This document shows, piece after piece, positions 17,046-25,619 of a stretch of DNA of 64,000 bases. The notes under the pieces are model-generated. The model saw nothing but the letters and a program-made list of their open reading frames with translations, had not been told where the DNA came from and made no database searches. Origin of the DNA: Actinomycetota bacterium (lineage in GTDB: Bacteria; Actinomycetota; Actinomycetes; S36-B12; UBA10799); the NCBI GenBank assembly GCA_020637055.1, contig JACJWR010000001.1, positions 868,001-932,000 on the forward strand, written 5' to 3'. The stretch's first letter is position 1, and each line of letters begins with the position of its first letter. The position numbers were made by a program, and so were the translations under genes.

Positions 17046-17972
17046 GTGACCGCGCCCGAACCTGACCTGTCCGCTCCGGACGTGCCGGGACTCTCGGTCG
17101 CTGCAGTGGCCCGCCGCTTGGGAGTGTCTCCCTCGACCCTGCGCACCTGGGATCGGCGCTACGGGATCGGACCCTCGGGCCACACCGACGGTGCGCACCG
17201 CAGGTACTCGGCCGGTGATCTGGCCCGCCTGCTGCACATGCAATCACTCGTGCGCTCCGGCGTCCGGGTGTCCGATGCGGCTGAGGCGGCTCGCGAGTGG
17301 GACCCGGAAACCTCGCCGGTCCCGACCGCAGCCGACGACCAGCCGGAGCCGTTCGCCGGGATCGACTACCCCGACCGGGACGCGCTGGTGCGAGGTCTGG
17401 GGTCCGCTGCGGTGGCGTTGGATGCGCGGGCCTCAGCTTCCTTGATCCGACGTAGCCTGGAGTCGCGCGGAGTGATGTGGACGTGGGACGAAGTGCTGCG
17501 TCCGGTGTTGGTCCAGGTCGGCCGCAACTGGGAGCGCACCGGTGCCGGCGTCGACGTCGAGCACCTGCTCAGCCAGGTGGCCACCGCCGAGCTCAGCGGT
17601 GTCGTGACCAGGGAAGCACCGCGGAGCACCCGGCCGGCGCTGCTGGCGTGCGCCCCGCACGAGGATCACTGCCTCGCGGTCTACGCCGTAGCCGCCGCCT
17701 TGGCCGAACGCGGTGTCGAGACCCGGATCCTGGGGCCGCGGACTCCCGCTGCGGCCCTGGCGTCGGCGGTCCGTCGACTGGGTCCGAGCAGCGTGTTCGT
17801 GTGGTCCTATCTACCCGCTCCAGCATCGGCCCTGGCCTTGGAGATCCCGAAGATTCGACCCGAGCCACTGGTCGTGTTGGCCGGTCCGGGCTGGCCGCAC
17901 CCCACGCCGGATTGCACCGTGCACGTGGCCGACCTCGCCAGTGCGGTGACTCGACTGTTGCGAGCCGCGTAG
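17046..17972 (+). CDS. MerR-family regulator with CarH-like cobalamin-binding domain
   Basis: The protein has 308 residues. Residues 16-80 are a MerR winged helix (LSVAAVARRLGVSPSTLRTW, RRYS). Residues 110-185 form the helical cap and 195-305 a Rossmann-type B12 domain. The CarH signature W-x9-E-H is present as W162, E172, H173, and H208 (in HEDHCLA) lies 46 residues after the Trp, exactly the spacing of W131 and H177 in Thermus CarH. The residue after the Trp is Glu, not the His132 of CarH. The start is GTG 17046; an upstream extension lacks HTH similarity. It is divergent from whiB3. Light-dependent AdoCbl sensing is likely but inferred. Confidence 0.88.
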   Translation: MTAPEPDLSAPDVPGLSVAAVARRLGVSPSTLRTWDRRYGIGPSGHTDGAHRRYSAGDLARLLHMQSLVRSGVRVSDAAEAAREWDPETSPVPTAADDQPEPFAGIDYPDRDALVRGLGSAAVALDARASASLIRRSLESRGVMWTWDEVLRPVLVQVGRNWERTGAGVDVEHLLSQVATAELSGVVTREAPRSTRPALLACAPHEDHCLAVYAVAAALAERGVETRILGPRTPAAALASAVRRLGPSSVFVWSYLPAPASALALEIPKIRPEPLVVLAGPGWPHPTPDCTVHVADLASAVTRLLRAA

Positions 17973-17975
17973 CAT
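17970..17975 (+). promoter_or_regulatory. -10 box before the helical-repeat gene
   Basis: TAGCAT, overlapping the MerR stop codon, lies 8 nt before GTG 17984; no Shine-Dalgarno is present. Confidence 0.45.
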
Positions 17976-17983
17976 TCCCTCCC

Positions 17984-18877
17984 GTGGCAGACATGCGGGC
18001 GCTCCAAGAGGGGGAGCGTGCCGCCTTCCACGGCCGGCCGGCCGGGGGCATCGCCGGACTCTCTGCGTTCTTGGCGGAATCCGACGCACCGGCCTCGACC
18101 GCCGCACTTCGGGCACGATGGTTGCTCGGGGTGTGTCAAGGCGCCGCCGGTCGATTCGGCAGTGCCGCCGCCACCTTGACGCCGCTGCTTGCGCTCAAGC
18201 CGGGGGCCGATGACGCGGCTCGGCACTATGCGGCCCAGGGGGCGACCACGCTGGCGGCGATCCATCGTCAGATCGGGCATTTCAGCCAGGCCCGGGACCT
18301 CGACGACTGGGCCGGCCAGGTTGCCTCCGACGACCCCGTCATGGTGTTCACCTCGGTCTTGGGGCTGGCCGCCGACGCGGTGGGCGGCCACGACCGCGAC
18401 CTGGCGGCTGAGCTCATCGACAAGGCGGGGCAACTCTGCTCTACCGCGCCCCCGTGGTGGCGCGAACGCATCCGACTGGGATGGGTACAGGCCGAAGTGG
18501 CGCTCACCTGGGGGCGACCGGAGGAGGCGATCGCCGCGTTGACCCGCTCGGTGGCCGAGGCCGAGCAACTCGGTGCGCCCCGCCACGTGGCCAAGGGATT
18601 GTCCTTCCTCGCGGTCGCACAGCGGGAGGTGGGCGATCCCAACTCCGAGACGACGCTCGGCAGAGCTGCGTTGCTCGCCGAATCGCTGGGAGCGTGGCCA
18701 CTGGTGTGGGTCACCAGAGGGCTGCTGACGTCGTGGCTGCGCGACGATTCCGCGGCGGCCGAACGGCAGCGAAGTTCCGCCGAGCAAGCCGTCTCCATCA
18801 TCGCGGCGGACCTGCCACCGCACTTGCTCCCGCAATGGCTGGCGCGGCCGGATGTCGCCCCCTTGCTGCGATCTTGA
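17984..18877 (+). CDS. TPR-like helical repeat protein, function unknown
   Basis: The protein has 297 residues, is Ala-rich and predicted all-helical, with helix pairs spaced like degenerate tetratricopeptide repeats (for example AALRARWLLGVCQGAAGRFG, IRLGWVQAEVALTWGRPEEA and KGLSFLAVAQREVGD). No signal peptide, membrane segment or catalytic motif is visible. The start is GTG 17984 or ATG 17993. It stands between the CarH-like regulator and the BldM-type regulator, all on the plus strand, so a protein-interaction role in the same regulatory circuit is conceivable but unproven. Confidence 0.75.
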   Translation: MADMRALQEGERAAFHGRPAGGIAGLSAFLAESDAPASTAALRARWLLGVCQGAAGRFGSAAATLTPLLALKPGADDAARHYAAQGATTLAAIHRQIGHFSQARDLDDWAGQVASDDPVMVFTSVLGLAADAVGGHDRDLAAELIDKAGQLCSTAPPWWRERIRLGWVQAEVALTWGRPEEAIAALTRSVAEAEQLGAPRHVAKGLSFLAVAQREVGDPNSETTLGRAALLAESLGAWPLVWVTRGLLTSWLRDDSAAAERQRSSAEQAVSIIAADLPPHLLPQWLARPDVAPLLRS

Positions 18878-18967
18878 CCCGGCGCCCGCGCCAGGCCCAC
18901 CACGGTGACGGCCCCTTCCGGCTAGGCTCGGACCGTCATCGACCCGAACTGAGCGGAGGCAGACGAG

Positions 18968-19570
18968 GTGCCTGTGGTGCTGGTGTGCGACGACGTCGCC
19001 GCAGAACGGGAAGCGGTTCGGCGTGCAATCGCCATGATCGGCGGGATCGACCGGGTGGTCACGGCGGCCAGCGGGGAAGAGGCACTCCGTCGGTTCGCAT
19101 CGGAGCGGCCGGATGTGGTGCTGCTCGACGTCCGAATGCCCGGACTCGGCGGGGTGGAGACCGCGAAACGACTGCGGGCCGAACATCCGGAGGCAGACGT
19201 GATCATGCTCGCCAGCGCGCACGATGCGGACGCTGTCGGGGTGGCGGTGGAGGCGGGTGCCCGGGGATACGTGGCCAAGGACGCCTCGCATGAGGAGTTC
19301 GCCGCCATCCTCGCGCTGGTGTTCGAGTCGACACCGAGCGGCAAGGTTCGGGTGGGGCAACCGACCGGGCGCCGACCGGTGCTCAGCGCTCGGGAGCAGC
19401 AGGTGCTGGAAGGAATCACCCGAGGCCTGTCCAACGCCGAGATCGGCCGGGAGTTGTTCCTCACCGAAGACACGGTGAAGACCCATGCCCGCCGGCTCTA
19501 TCGGAAGATGGGTGCCGCCGATCGCGCGGCGGCGGTGGCGAACGGGTTTCGGTGGGGGCTGCTGCGTTAG
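18968..19570 (+). CDS. bldM: BldM-type NarL/LuxR response regulator
   Basis: The protein has 200 residues. The receiver (3-115) carries the acid pair D8/D9, D54 in LLDVRMPGLGGVET and Lys in GYVAKDAS, but the conserved Thr/Ser position reads MLAS. The LuxR helix-turn-helix is at about 132-195 (LSAREQQVLEGITRGLSNAE, LFLTEDTVKTHARRLYRKMG). Sequence and position before guaB match Streptomyces BldM (SCO4768, next to whiD), a developmental regulator thought to work without classical phosphorylation. GGAGG at 18956-18960 supports GTG 18968. A TAGGCT box at 18923-18928 is a possible promoter. No partner kinase is adjacent. Confidence 0.88.
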   Translation: MPVVLVCDDVAAEREAVRRAIAMIGGIDRVVTAASGEEALRRFASERPDVVLLDVRMPGLGGVETAKRLRAEHPEADVIMLASAHDADAVGVAVEAGARGYVAKDASHEEFAAILALVFESTPSGKVRVGQPTGRRPVLSAREQQVLEGITRGLSNAEIGRELFLTEDTVKTHARRLYRKMGAADRAAAVANGFRWGLLR

Positions 19571-19605
19571 CGATTCCTCGGTGTGGCCGTCGCCGACCGA
19601 CGCAC

Positions 19606-19611
19606 TAGCCT
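19606..19611 (+). promoter_or_regulatory. -10 box of a leaderless guaB transcript
   Basis: TAGCCT, 6 nt, then ATG 19618; no Shine-Dalgarno. Confidence 0.6.
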
Positions 19612-19617
19612 TGCGTC

Positions 19618-21105
19618 ATGGCGGATGACGAGAAGTTCGGATTGCTCGGCCTCACCTACGACGATGTGCTGTTGCTGCCGGCGGAGTCCGATGTGATCCC
19701 GAGCAACGTCGACACCAGCAGCCGGCTGACCCGGAACATCTCGCTGGCCGTGCCGTTGGTCTCCAGCGCGATGGACACGGTCACCGAGGCGCGCATGGCC
19801 ATCGCCATGGCACGGGTCGGAGGTGCCGGAGTGCTGCACCGGAACCTCTCCATCGCCGACCAGGCCACCGAGGTGGACCGGGTGAAGCGATCGGAGGCCG
19901 GGATGGTCAGCGATCCGGTTACCTGCTCGCCGGATCAGACGCTGGACCAGGTCAACGACATGTGCGCCAAATACCGCATCTCCGGGCTGCCGGTGGTGGA
20001 CGAGGACGGTCGGCTGCTGGGGATCGTCACCAACCGCGACATGCGCTTCGAGGAGGACTTCTCCCGACGCGTTGCCGAGGTCATGACCCCCATGCCGCTG
20101 GTCACCGCACCGGTTGGAATCGACGGCGAGGAGGCACTGGGGCTGCTCAGCGCCCACAAGATCGAGAAGTTGCCGCTGGTCGACGCCGACGGGGTGCTGC
20201 GCGGGCTGATCACCGTGAAGGACTTCATCAAGCGGGGGCAATACCCCCACGCCACCAAAGACTCCGACGGCAGGCTCGTCGTCGGAGCCGCCGTCGGTGT
20301 GGGTGAGGATGCCTTCGAGCGGGCCATGACGCTGGCCGACGCCGGCGTCGACTTCCTGGTGGTCGACACCGCTCACGGCCACTCCCGCGCCGTGATCGAG
20401 ATGGTTGCCAAGATCAAGGCAACCGGTCGGGTGGACGTGGTCGGCGGCAACGTCGCGACCCGGGCGGGTGCGCAGGCCCTGATCGATGCGGGCGCCGATG
20501 GCGTGAAGGTCGGCGTGGGCCCGGGCTCGATCTGCACCACCCGCGTGGTTGCCGGTGTCGGCGTGCCGCAGGTGACGGCGATCTATGAGGCCGCCCGAGC
20601 CTGCCGGCCGGCCGGTGTGCCGCTGATCGGCGACGGTGGCCTGCAGTACTCCGGGGATATCGCCAAAGCGCTGGTCGCCGGTGCGGATTCGGTGATGTTG
20701 GGTTCCCTGCTGGCCGGCTGCGACGAGGCGCCGGGCGACATCGTGTTCGTCAACGGCAAGCAGTACAAGCAGTACCGCGGGATGGGTTCGCTGGGAGCCA
20801 TGGAATCCAGGGGCCAGGACACGTCCTACTCCAAGGATCGGTACTTCCAGGACGACGTGCTCAGCGACGACAAACTCGTGCCGGAGGGGATCGAGGGTCA
20901 GGTGCCCTATCGGGGCCGACTGGCCGTGGTCGCCCACCAACTTGTGGGTGGGCTGCGGGCCTCCATGGGCTACGCCGGCGCTGCCGAGGTCGCGGATCTG
21001 CAGGAGAAGGGTCAGTTCGTCCGCATCACCGCCGCCGGCCTGCGGGAGAGCCACCCGCACGACATCCAGATGACCGTCGAGGCGCCCAATTACCGGCGCT
21101 CCTGA
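19618..21105 (+). CDS. guaB: Inosine-5'-monophosphate dehydrogenase
   Basis: GuaB oxidises IMP to XMP with NAD+, the committed step to GMP; GuaA downstream finishes the route. The TIM barrel has two CBS domains inserted at about residues 95-215 (MVSDPVTCSPDQTLDQV, EVMTPMPLVTAP). The active Cys is C306 in GPGSICTTRVVAGVG, and the flap contains YRGMGSLGAM. It has 495 residues, full length. Confidence 0.97.
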   Translation: MADDEKFGLLGLTYDDVLLLPAESDVIPSNVDTSSRLTRNISLAVPLVSSAMDTVTEARMAIAMARVGGAGVLHRNLSIADQATEVDRVKRSEAGMVSDPVTCSPDQTLDQVNDMCAKYRISGLPVVDEDGRLLGIVTNRDMRFEEDFSRRVAEVMTPMPLVTAPVGIDGEEALGLLSAHKIEKLPLVDADGVLRGLITVKDFIKRGQYPHATKDSDGRLVVGAAVGVGEDAFERAMTLADAGVDFLVVDTAHGHSRAVIEMVAKIKATGRVDVVGGNVATRAGAQALIDAGADGVKVGVGPGSICTTRVVAGVGVPQVTAIYEAARACRPAGVPLIGDGGLQYSGDIAKALVAGADSVMLGSLLAGCDEAPGDIVFVNGKQYKQYRGMGSLGAMESRGQDTSYSKDRYFQDDVLSDDKLVPEGIEGQVPYRGRLAVVAHQLVGGLRASMGYAGAAEVADLQEKGQFVRITAAGLRESHPHDIQMTVEAPNYRRS

Positions 21106-21109
21106 CCGG

Positions 21110-21115
21110 TAGTCT
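21110..21115 (+). promoter_or_regulatory. -10 box before guaB3
   Basis: TAGTCT, 7 nt, then GTG 21123. It lies just after the guaB stop, so guaB3 may have its own leaderless RNA. Confidence 0.55.
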
Positions 21116-21122
21116 GCCGAAC

Positions 21123-22232
21123 GTGACTGAAGTCGAGCTCGGCCGCGGCAAGCGCGCCCGCATCGCCTATTCGCTGGACGATGTGGCGATCGCGCCCAGC
21201 CGGCGGACCCGCGATCCGGAAGACTGCTCCACCGCCTGGCGACTGGACGCCTACTCCTTCGAAGTGCCGGTCATGGCCGCCCCGACCGACTCCGTGGTCT
21301 CACCGGCGACTGCTGCTCGGATCGGCGAGTTGGGTGCGTTGGCGGTGCTCAACCTGGAAGGACTCTGGACGCGATACGAGGACCCCGAGCCGCTGCTCGA
21401 AGCGATCCGCCAACTCGATCCGGCGACCGCGGTGGCCCGCTTGCAGCAGTTCTACCGGGAGCCGATCTCAGCCGAACTGATGCGCCGACGGGTGACCCAG
21501 CTGCGCGAGGCCGGCATCACCGTGGCCGGTGCGTTGTCACCGAAGAACGCCGAGGAGTTCGCCGACATCGTCACGACCTCGGGCGTGGATGTCTTCGTGA
21601 TCCGCGGCACCACGGTCAGTGCCGAACATGTCTCCGGCAAGGCGGCCCCACTCAACCTCAAGCGATTCATCTACGACCTCGACGTACCGGTGGTCGTCGG
21701 GGGCGTCGCCACATACTCCGCCGCCCTGCACCTCATGCGTGCAGGCGCCGCCGGGGTGTTGGTGGGGTTCGGCGGCGGAGCAACCCACACGACCCACCAG
21801 GTGTTGGGCGTGCGGGTGCCGATGGCTTCGGCCATCGCCGACGTCGCCGCGGCCCGCAGCGACTACCTCGACGAATCCGGCGGCCGGTACGTGCACGTGA
21901 TCGCAGACGGCGGCATGGGCAGCACCGGGGACATCGTGAAGGCCATGGCGATCGGAGCCGACGCGGTGATGGTTGGCTCGATGCTGGCCCGCGCCGCCGA
22001 ATCGCCCGGCCAGGGAAGGCACTGGGGGATGGAGGCCGTGCACGAGAATCTGCCCCGCGGCGAACTCGTCGAGCTCGGGATGGTCGGTTCGTTGGCCGAG
22101 ATCTTGCACGGACCTTCCAGCATGAGCACCGGACTGATGAACATCGCCGGAGCACTGCGGCGAGCGGTCGCCACCTGCGGATACTCCGATCTCAAGGAGT
22201 TCCAACGGGTCGAGGTGGTCGCCCACAGCTAG
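21123..22232 (+). CDS. guaB3: GuaB3-family IMP dehydrogenase-like protein
   Basis: The protein has 369 residues, a TIM barrel without CBS domains, like M. tuberculosis Rv3410c. The start VELGRGKRARIAYSLDDVAI is typical of the family. The segment corresponding to the catalytic loop GPGSICTT reads GFGGGATHTT, so the Cys is replaced by His222. Phosphate-binding HVIADGGMGSTGDIVKAMA and GADAVMVGSMLA are intact. In cyanobacteria GuaB3 proteins have been reported to be active; the reaction of actinobacterial ones is unclear. It follows guaB by 17 bp. Confidence 0.93.
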   Translation: MTEVELGRGKRARIAYSLDDVAIAPSRRTRDPEDCSTAWRLDAYSFEVPVMAAPTDSVVSPATAARIGELGALAVLNLEGLWTRYEDPEPLLEAIRQLDPATAVARLQQFYREPISAELMRRRVTQLREAGITVAGALSPKNAEEFADIVTTSGVDVFVIRGTTVSAEHVSGKAAPLNLKRFIYDLDVPVVVGGVATYSAALHLMRAGAAGVLVGFGGGATHTTHQVLGVRVPMASAIADVAAARSDYLDESGGRYVHVIADGGMGSTGDIVKAMAIGADAVMVGSMLARAAESPGQGRHWGMEAVHENLPRGELVELGMVGSLAEILHGPSSMSTGLMNIAGALRRAVATCGYSDLKEFQRVEVVAHS

Positions 22233-22263
22233 GGCCGGCCGAAACTCGGGTGGTGTCGGGGGC

Positions 22264-22277
22264 TGACGCGCGCGTCA
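22264..22277. promoter_or_regulatory. 14-bp palindrome TGACGCGCGCGTCA
   Basis: This is a perfect palindrome 9 bp before the -10 box of the aldehyde dehydrogenase gene, covering the place of the -35 (TGACGC at 17-bp spacing). A dimeric repressor or activator site is likely; the regulator is unknown. Confidence 0.5.
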
Positions 22278-22286
22278 ATTTGCGCA

Positions 22287-22292
22287 TACTCT
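22287..22292 (+). promoter_or_regulatory. -10 box of the aldehyde dehydrogenase gene
   Basis: TACTCT, 6 nt, then ATG 22299; no Shine-Dalgarno. Confidence 0.55.
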
Positions 22293-22298
22293 GACCCC

Positions 22299-23894
22299 AT
22301 GTCCATTGATCTCGAAGCGGCACCGCACACCAGCACCCCCTTGGCCGACACCGTCATGACGGCCGATCTCGTCAGGCTCCTCAAGGGTCGGGTGACCGCG
22401 TCGGGTGCCAACGGCGTCACCGTGGCAACAGCGCCATTCGACGCCTCCCCGTTGCCGGCGGTGCCGGTGTCCAGCGAGCAGGACGTCGAGATCGCCTTCC
22501 GCACCGCTCGCCGTCAGCAGCCGACCTGGGCGGCGACTCCGATCTCCGAACGGGCGCGGATCTTGCTCCGCTTCCACGATCTGGTGTACGCGCGGCGGGC
22601 CCAGGGCCTCGACCTCGTCCAGTTGGAGACCGGCAAGGCCCGCGGTTCGGCCGCCGAGGAACTTGGCGACGTGCTGATCACGTCGCGGTACTACGCACGC
22701 ACCGCCGAGAAGGCGCTGCGCCCCAACAACCGGCGGGGTGCCATCCCGGTGTTGACCAAGACTCGGGTGCACCACGTGCCGATCGGCGTGGTCGGGATCA
22801 TCTCGCCGTGGAACTACCCCCTCACGTTGGCGATCACAGATGCCATCGCCGCGCTGATGGCGGGCAACTCCGTGGTGCTCAAGCCGGACTCGCAGACGAT
22901 GTTCACCGCCCTCTGGGTGGTGGAGCAGATGTACGAGGCCGGGTTGCCCGAGGGGGTGCTCAACGTGGTCAGCGGTGAAGGGGGCGTGGTGGGTCCCATG
23001 GTCACCGACCGGGCGGACTACGTGATGTTCACCGGGTCCACCGCGGTGGGCAGGCAGGTCGCCGCCCGCTGCGGAGAGCGGCTGGTCGGCTGTTCGATGG
23101 AACTCGGCGGCAAGAACGCGATGATCGTCACGCCCGACGTCAACGTCGAACGGGCCGCCAAGATCGCGGTGGCGGCGAGTTTCTCCAACACCGGGCAGTT
23201 GTGCATCTCGATGGAGCGGATCTACATCCACGCCGACGTCTACGATGCCTTCACCGCGGCGTTCGTCCGGCGCACCAAGGACCTTCACCTCGCCGCCGGC
23301 ATCGGTTGGGGTGCCGACGTAGGGTCACTGATCTCCGCCCGGCAGCTTGCACGGGTCAGTGAGCACGTCGACGACGCGGTGGCACAAGGCGCCACCGTGC
23401 TCGCGGGGGGCCGTGCCCGTCCCGATGTCGGGCCGTTCTTCTACGAGCCGACGATTCTGGCGGATGTGACCACCAGCATGATCCTGGCCTTCACCGAGAC
23501 GTTCGGCCCGGTGGTGAGCGTGTTCAAGGTCAACTCGGTCCAGGAGGCGATCGACCGGGCCAACCACTCCGAGTACGGGTTGAACGCCTCGGTGTTGACC
23601 AGTTCCAACCGGGAAGGCAAGGCGATCGCGGCACAGTTGCACGCGGGCACCGTCAACATCAACGAAGGCTACGGAGCCGCGTGGGCGAGTGTGGACGCGC
23701 CGATGGGCGGATTCCGCGCATCGGGGCTGGGCCGGCGCCACGGCCGTGAGGGGCTGCTGAAGTACACCGAGATCAAGAATGTCGCGGTTCAGCGGGTCCA
23801 AGGTTTCACCCGGCCGGACATGTTCTCCGACAAGGTCTGGGGCGAGGGCTTGATCGCATCCGTGGCGCTCATGCGTCGCCTGGGAATGAAGTAG
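22299..23894 (+). CDS. gabD2: Succinate-semialdehyde dehydrogenase (GabD2-like)
   Basis: This NAD(P)+-dependent aldehyde dehydrogenase has 531 residues. The cofactor loop GIISPWNYPL, the catalytic Glu in MELGGKNA and the catalytic Cys in NTGQLCISMERIY are present, and the C-terminal part has PMGGFRASGLGRRHG. The overall form resembles mycobacterial GabD2, which oxidises succinic semialdehyde to succinate; other aldehydes are possible. A palindrome at its promoter suggests specific regulation. The ChoD-like gene starts 3 bp after its stop, so they form a two-gene operon. Confidence 0.85.
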   Translation: MSIDLEAAPHTSTPLADTVMTADLVRLLKGRVTASGANGVTVATAPFDASPLPAVPVSSEQDVEIAFRTARRQQPTWAATPISERARILLRFHDLVYARRAQGLDLVQLETGKARGSAAEELGDVLITSRYYARTAEKALRPNNRRGAIPVLTKTRVHHVPIGVVGIISPWNYPLTLAITDAIAALMAGNSVVLKPDSQTMFTALWVVEQMYEAGLPEGVLNVVSGEGGVVGPMVTDRADYVMFTGSTAVGRQVAARCGERLVGCSMELGGKNAMIVTPDVNVERAAKIAVAASFSNTGQLCISMERIYIHADVYDAFTAAFVRRTKDLHLAAGIGWGADVGSLISARQLARVSEHVDDAVAQGATVLAGGRARPDVGPFFYEPTILADVTTSMILAFTETFGPVVSVFKVNSVQEAIDRANHSEYGLNASVLTSSNREGKAIAAQLHAGTVNINEGYGAAWASVDAPMGGFRASGLGRRHGREGLLKYTEIKNVAVQRVQGFTRPDMFSDKVWGEGLIASVALMRRLGMK

Positions 23895-23897
23895 GGA

Positions 23898-25619
23898 GTG
23901 ACAGTGGTGAAGAACGCGGGACATTACGACGTCGTGATCGTCGGTTCGGGCTTCGGCGGTTCGGTTTCGGCCCTGCGCCTGGTGGAGAAGGGGTACCGCG
24001 TCGCGGTGCTCGAAGCCGGGCGCCGATTCAACGACGAGGACTTCCCCAAGACCTCGTGGCGACTGCGCAGGTTCCTGTGGGCACCGGCGTTGGGGCTGAC
24101 CGGCATCCAGCGGATCCACCTGCTGAGCAACGTGATGGTGCTCGCCGGAGCCGGCGTCGGCGGCGGCTCGTTGGTGTACGCGAACACGTTGTATGTGCCC
24201 AAGAAGCCCTTCTTCCAGGACCGGCAGTGGCGCGATATCACGGACTGGGAGGACGAGCTCGCCCCCTACTACGACCAGGCCACCCGCATGCTCGGCGTGG
24301 TGCAGAACCCCACCATGACGCCCGCCGACCGGGCGATGAAGCAGGTCGCCGACGAGATGGGCGTGGGCGACACCTTCACCCTCACCCCGGTCGGGGTCTA
24401 CTTCGGCGACGGCGCGGGCGTGCCGGCCGAGGACCCGTACTTCGGCGGAGTCGGGCCGCAGCGCTCCGGCTGCATCGAGTGCGGTGAGTGCATGACCGGT
24501 TGTCGTCACAACGCAAAGAACACCTTGCCCAAGAACTACCTCGGCCTCGCCGAGCAGGCCGGCGCCGAGGTGTTCCCGTTGACCATGGTGACCGAGGTGG
24601 CACCGGGCCACGACGGTGACGGCTGGCGGGTGGTGACCAAGCGCACCGGTCGCCCGGGACCGCGGCGGGAGTTCACCGCCGATCAGGTGATCATCGCGGC
24701 CGGCACGTACAGCACCCAGAAGCTGCTGCACCGGATGAAGGTCACCGGCATCCTGCCCAGACTGTCCGACCGGCTCGGCTACCTCTCCCGCACCAATTCC
24801 GAGTCCCTCGTGGGGGCGGTCAATGCGACCACGGGCGAGGACTACACCGAGGGTGTCGCGATCACCTCCAGCTTCCACCCGGAGCCGCACACCCATATCG
24901 AGCCGTGCCGCTACGGCAAAGGATCGAACTCCATGGGTCTGCTGCAGACCGTCCTCACGGACGAAGAGCCCGGCGTACCGCGGTGGAAGACCTGGCTCAA
25001 GACCATTGCCAAGAACCCGAAGACCGCGGTCAAGGTGGCGAACGTGCGTAGGTGGTCCGAGCGCGGGGTCATTGCCCTGGTCATGCAGAACTTGGACAAC
25101 TCCGTGACCGTGTCGGGCAAGAAGACCTTCACTGGACGGATCAAACTCACCAGCCGGCAGGGCGAGGGTGAGCCGAATCCGTCCTACATCCCGGTTGCGA
25201 ACGAGGCGGTCCGGAAGCTGGCCAGGGTCATCGGCGGTCAGCCCGGCGGCAACATGGGTGAGCCGCTCAACGCACCGATGACGGCCCATTTCGTGGGTGG
25301 CGCGGTGATCTCGGAAACGCCCGAGCGCGGCGTCATCGACCCCTACCACCGCGTGCACGGCTACCCGACTCTGCACGTCGTCGACGGCGCGGCGGTGTCG
25401 GCCAACCTCGGTGTCAACCCCTCGCTGACGATCACCGCGCAGGCCGAACGGGCGATGTCGCTGTGGCCCAACCGTGGCGAGGCCGACCAGCGTCCCGAAC
25501 AAGGCGAGCCGTACCGGCGCCTAACTGCCGTGGCGCCCAAGAATCCGGTCGTGCCCGAGCACGCACCGGGTGCATGGCGGCTGCCGGTCGACCTCGGGAT
25601 ACCGGCGATGCCCGCATGA
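23898..25619 (+). CDS. choD: ChoD-like GMC-family FAD oxidoreductase
   Basis: The protein has 573 residues. The FAD Rossmann motif VVIVGSGFGGSVSALRL is at 12-28, VLAGAGVGGGSLVYANTLY at 81-99, and the C-terminal YPTLHVVDGAAVSANLGVNP is GMC-like. Sequence and place after guaB3 match M. tuberculosis ChoD (Rv3409c), named cholesterol oxidase although its physiological substrate is disputed. A ferredoxin-like Cys set, C192, C195, C198, C202 (CIECGECMTGC), suggests an Fe-S cluster. No twin-Arg signal is visible, so it is probably cytoplasmic. Starts at GTG 23898, 23904 or 23907 are possible. Confidence 0.88.
   Translation: MTVVKNAGHYDVVIVGSGFGGSVSALRLVEKGYRVAVLEAGRRFNDEDFPKTSWRLRRFLWAPALGLTGIQRIHLLSNVMVLAGAGVGGGSLVYANTLYVPKKPFFQDRQWRDITDWEDELAPYYDQATRMLGVVQNPTMTPADRAMKQVADEMGVGDTFTLTPVGVYFGDGAGVPAEDPYFGGVGPQRSGCIECGECMTGCRHNAKNTLPKNYLGLAEQAGAEVFPLTMVTEVAPGHDGDGWRVVTKRTGRPGPRREFTADQVIIAAGTYSTQKLLHRMKVTGILPRLSDRLGYLSRTNSESLVGAVNATTGEDYTEGVAITSSFHPEPHTHIEPCRYGKGSNSMGLLQTVLTDEEPGVPRWKTWLKTIAKNPKTAVKVANVRRWSERGVIALVMQNLDNSVTVSGKKTFTGRIKLTSRQGEGEPNPSYIPVANEAVRKLARVIGGQPGGNMGEPLNAPMTAHFVGGAVISETPERGVIDPYHRVHGYPTLHVVDGAAVSANLGVNPSLTITAQAERAMSLWPNRGEADQRPEQGEPYRRLTAVAPKNPVVPEHAPGAWRLPVDLGIPAMPA

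Noticed and set aside
23325..25502. Open frame of 725 codons on the minus strand
   Set aside because: It is antisense to choD and the end of the aldehyde dehydrogenase; low-complexity product and no ribosome site.
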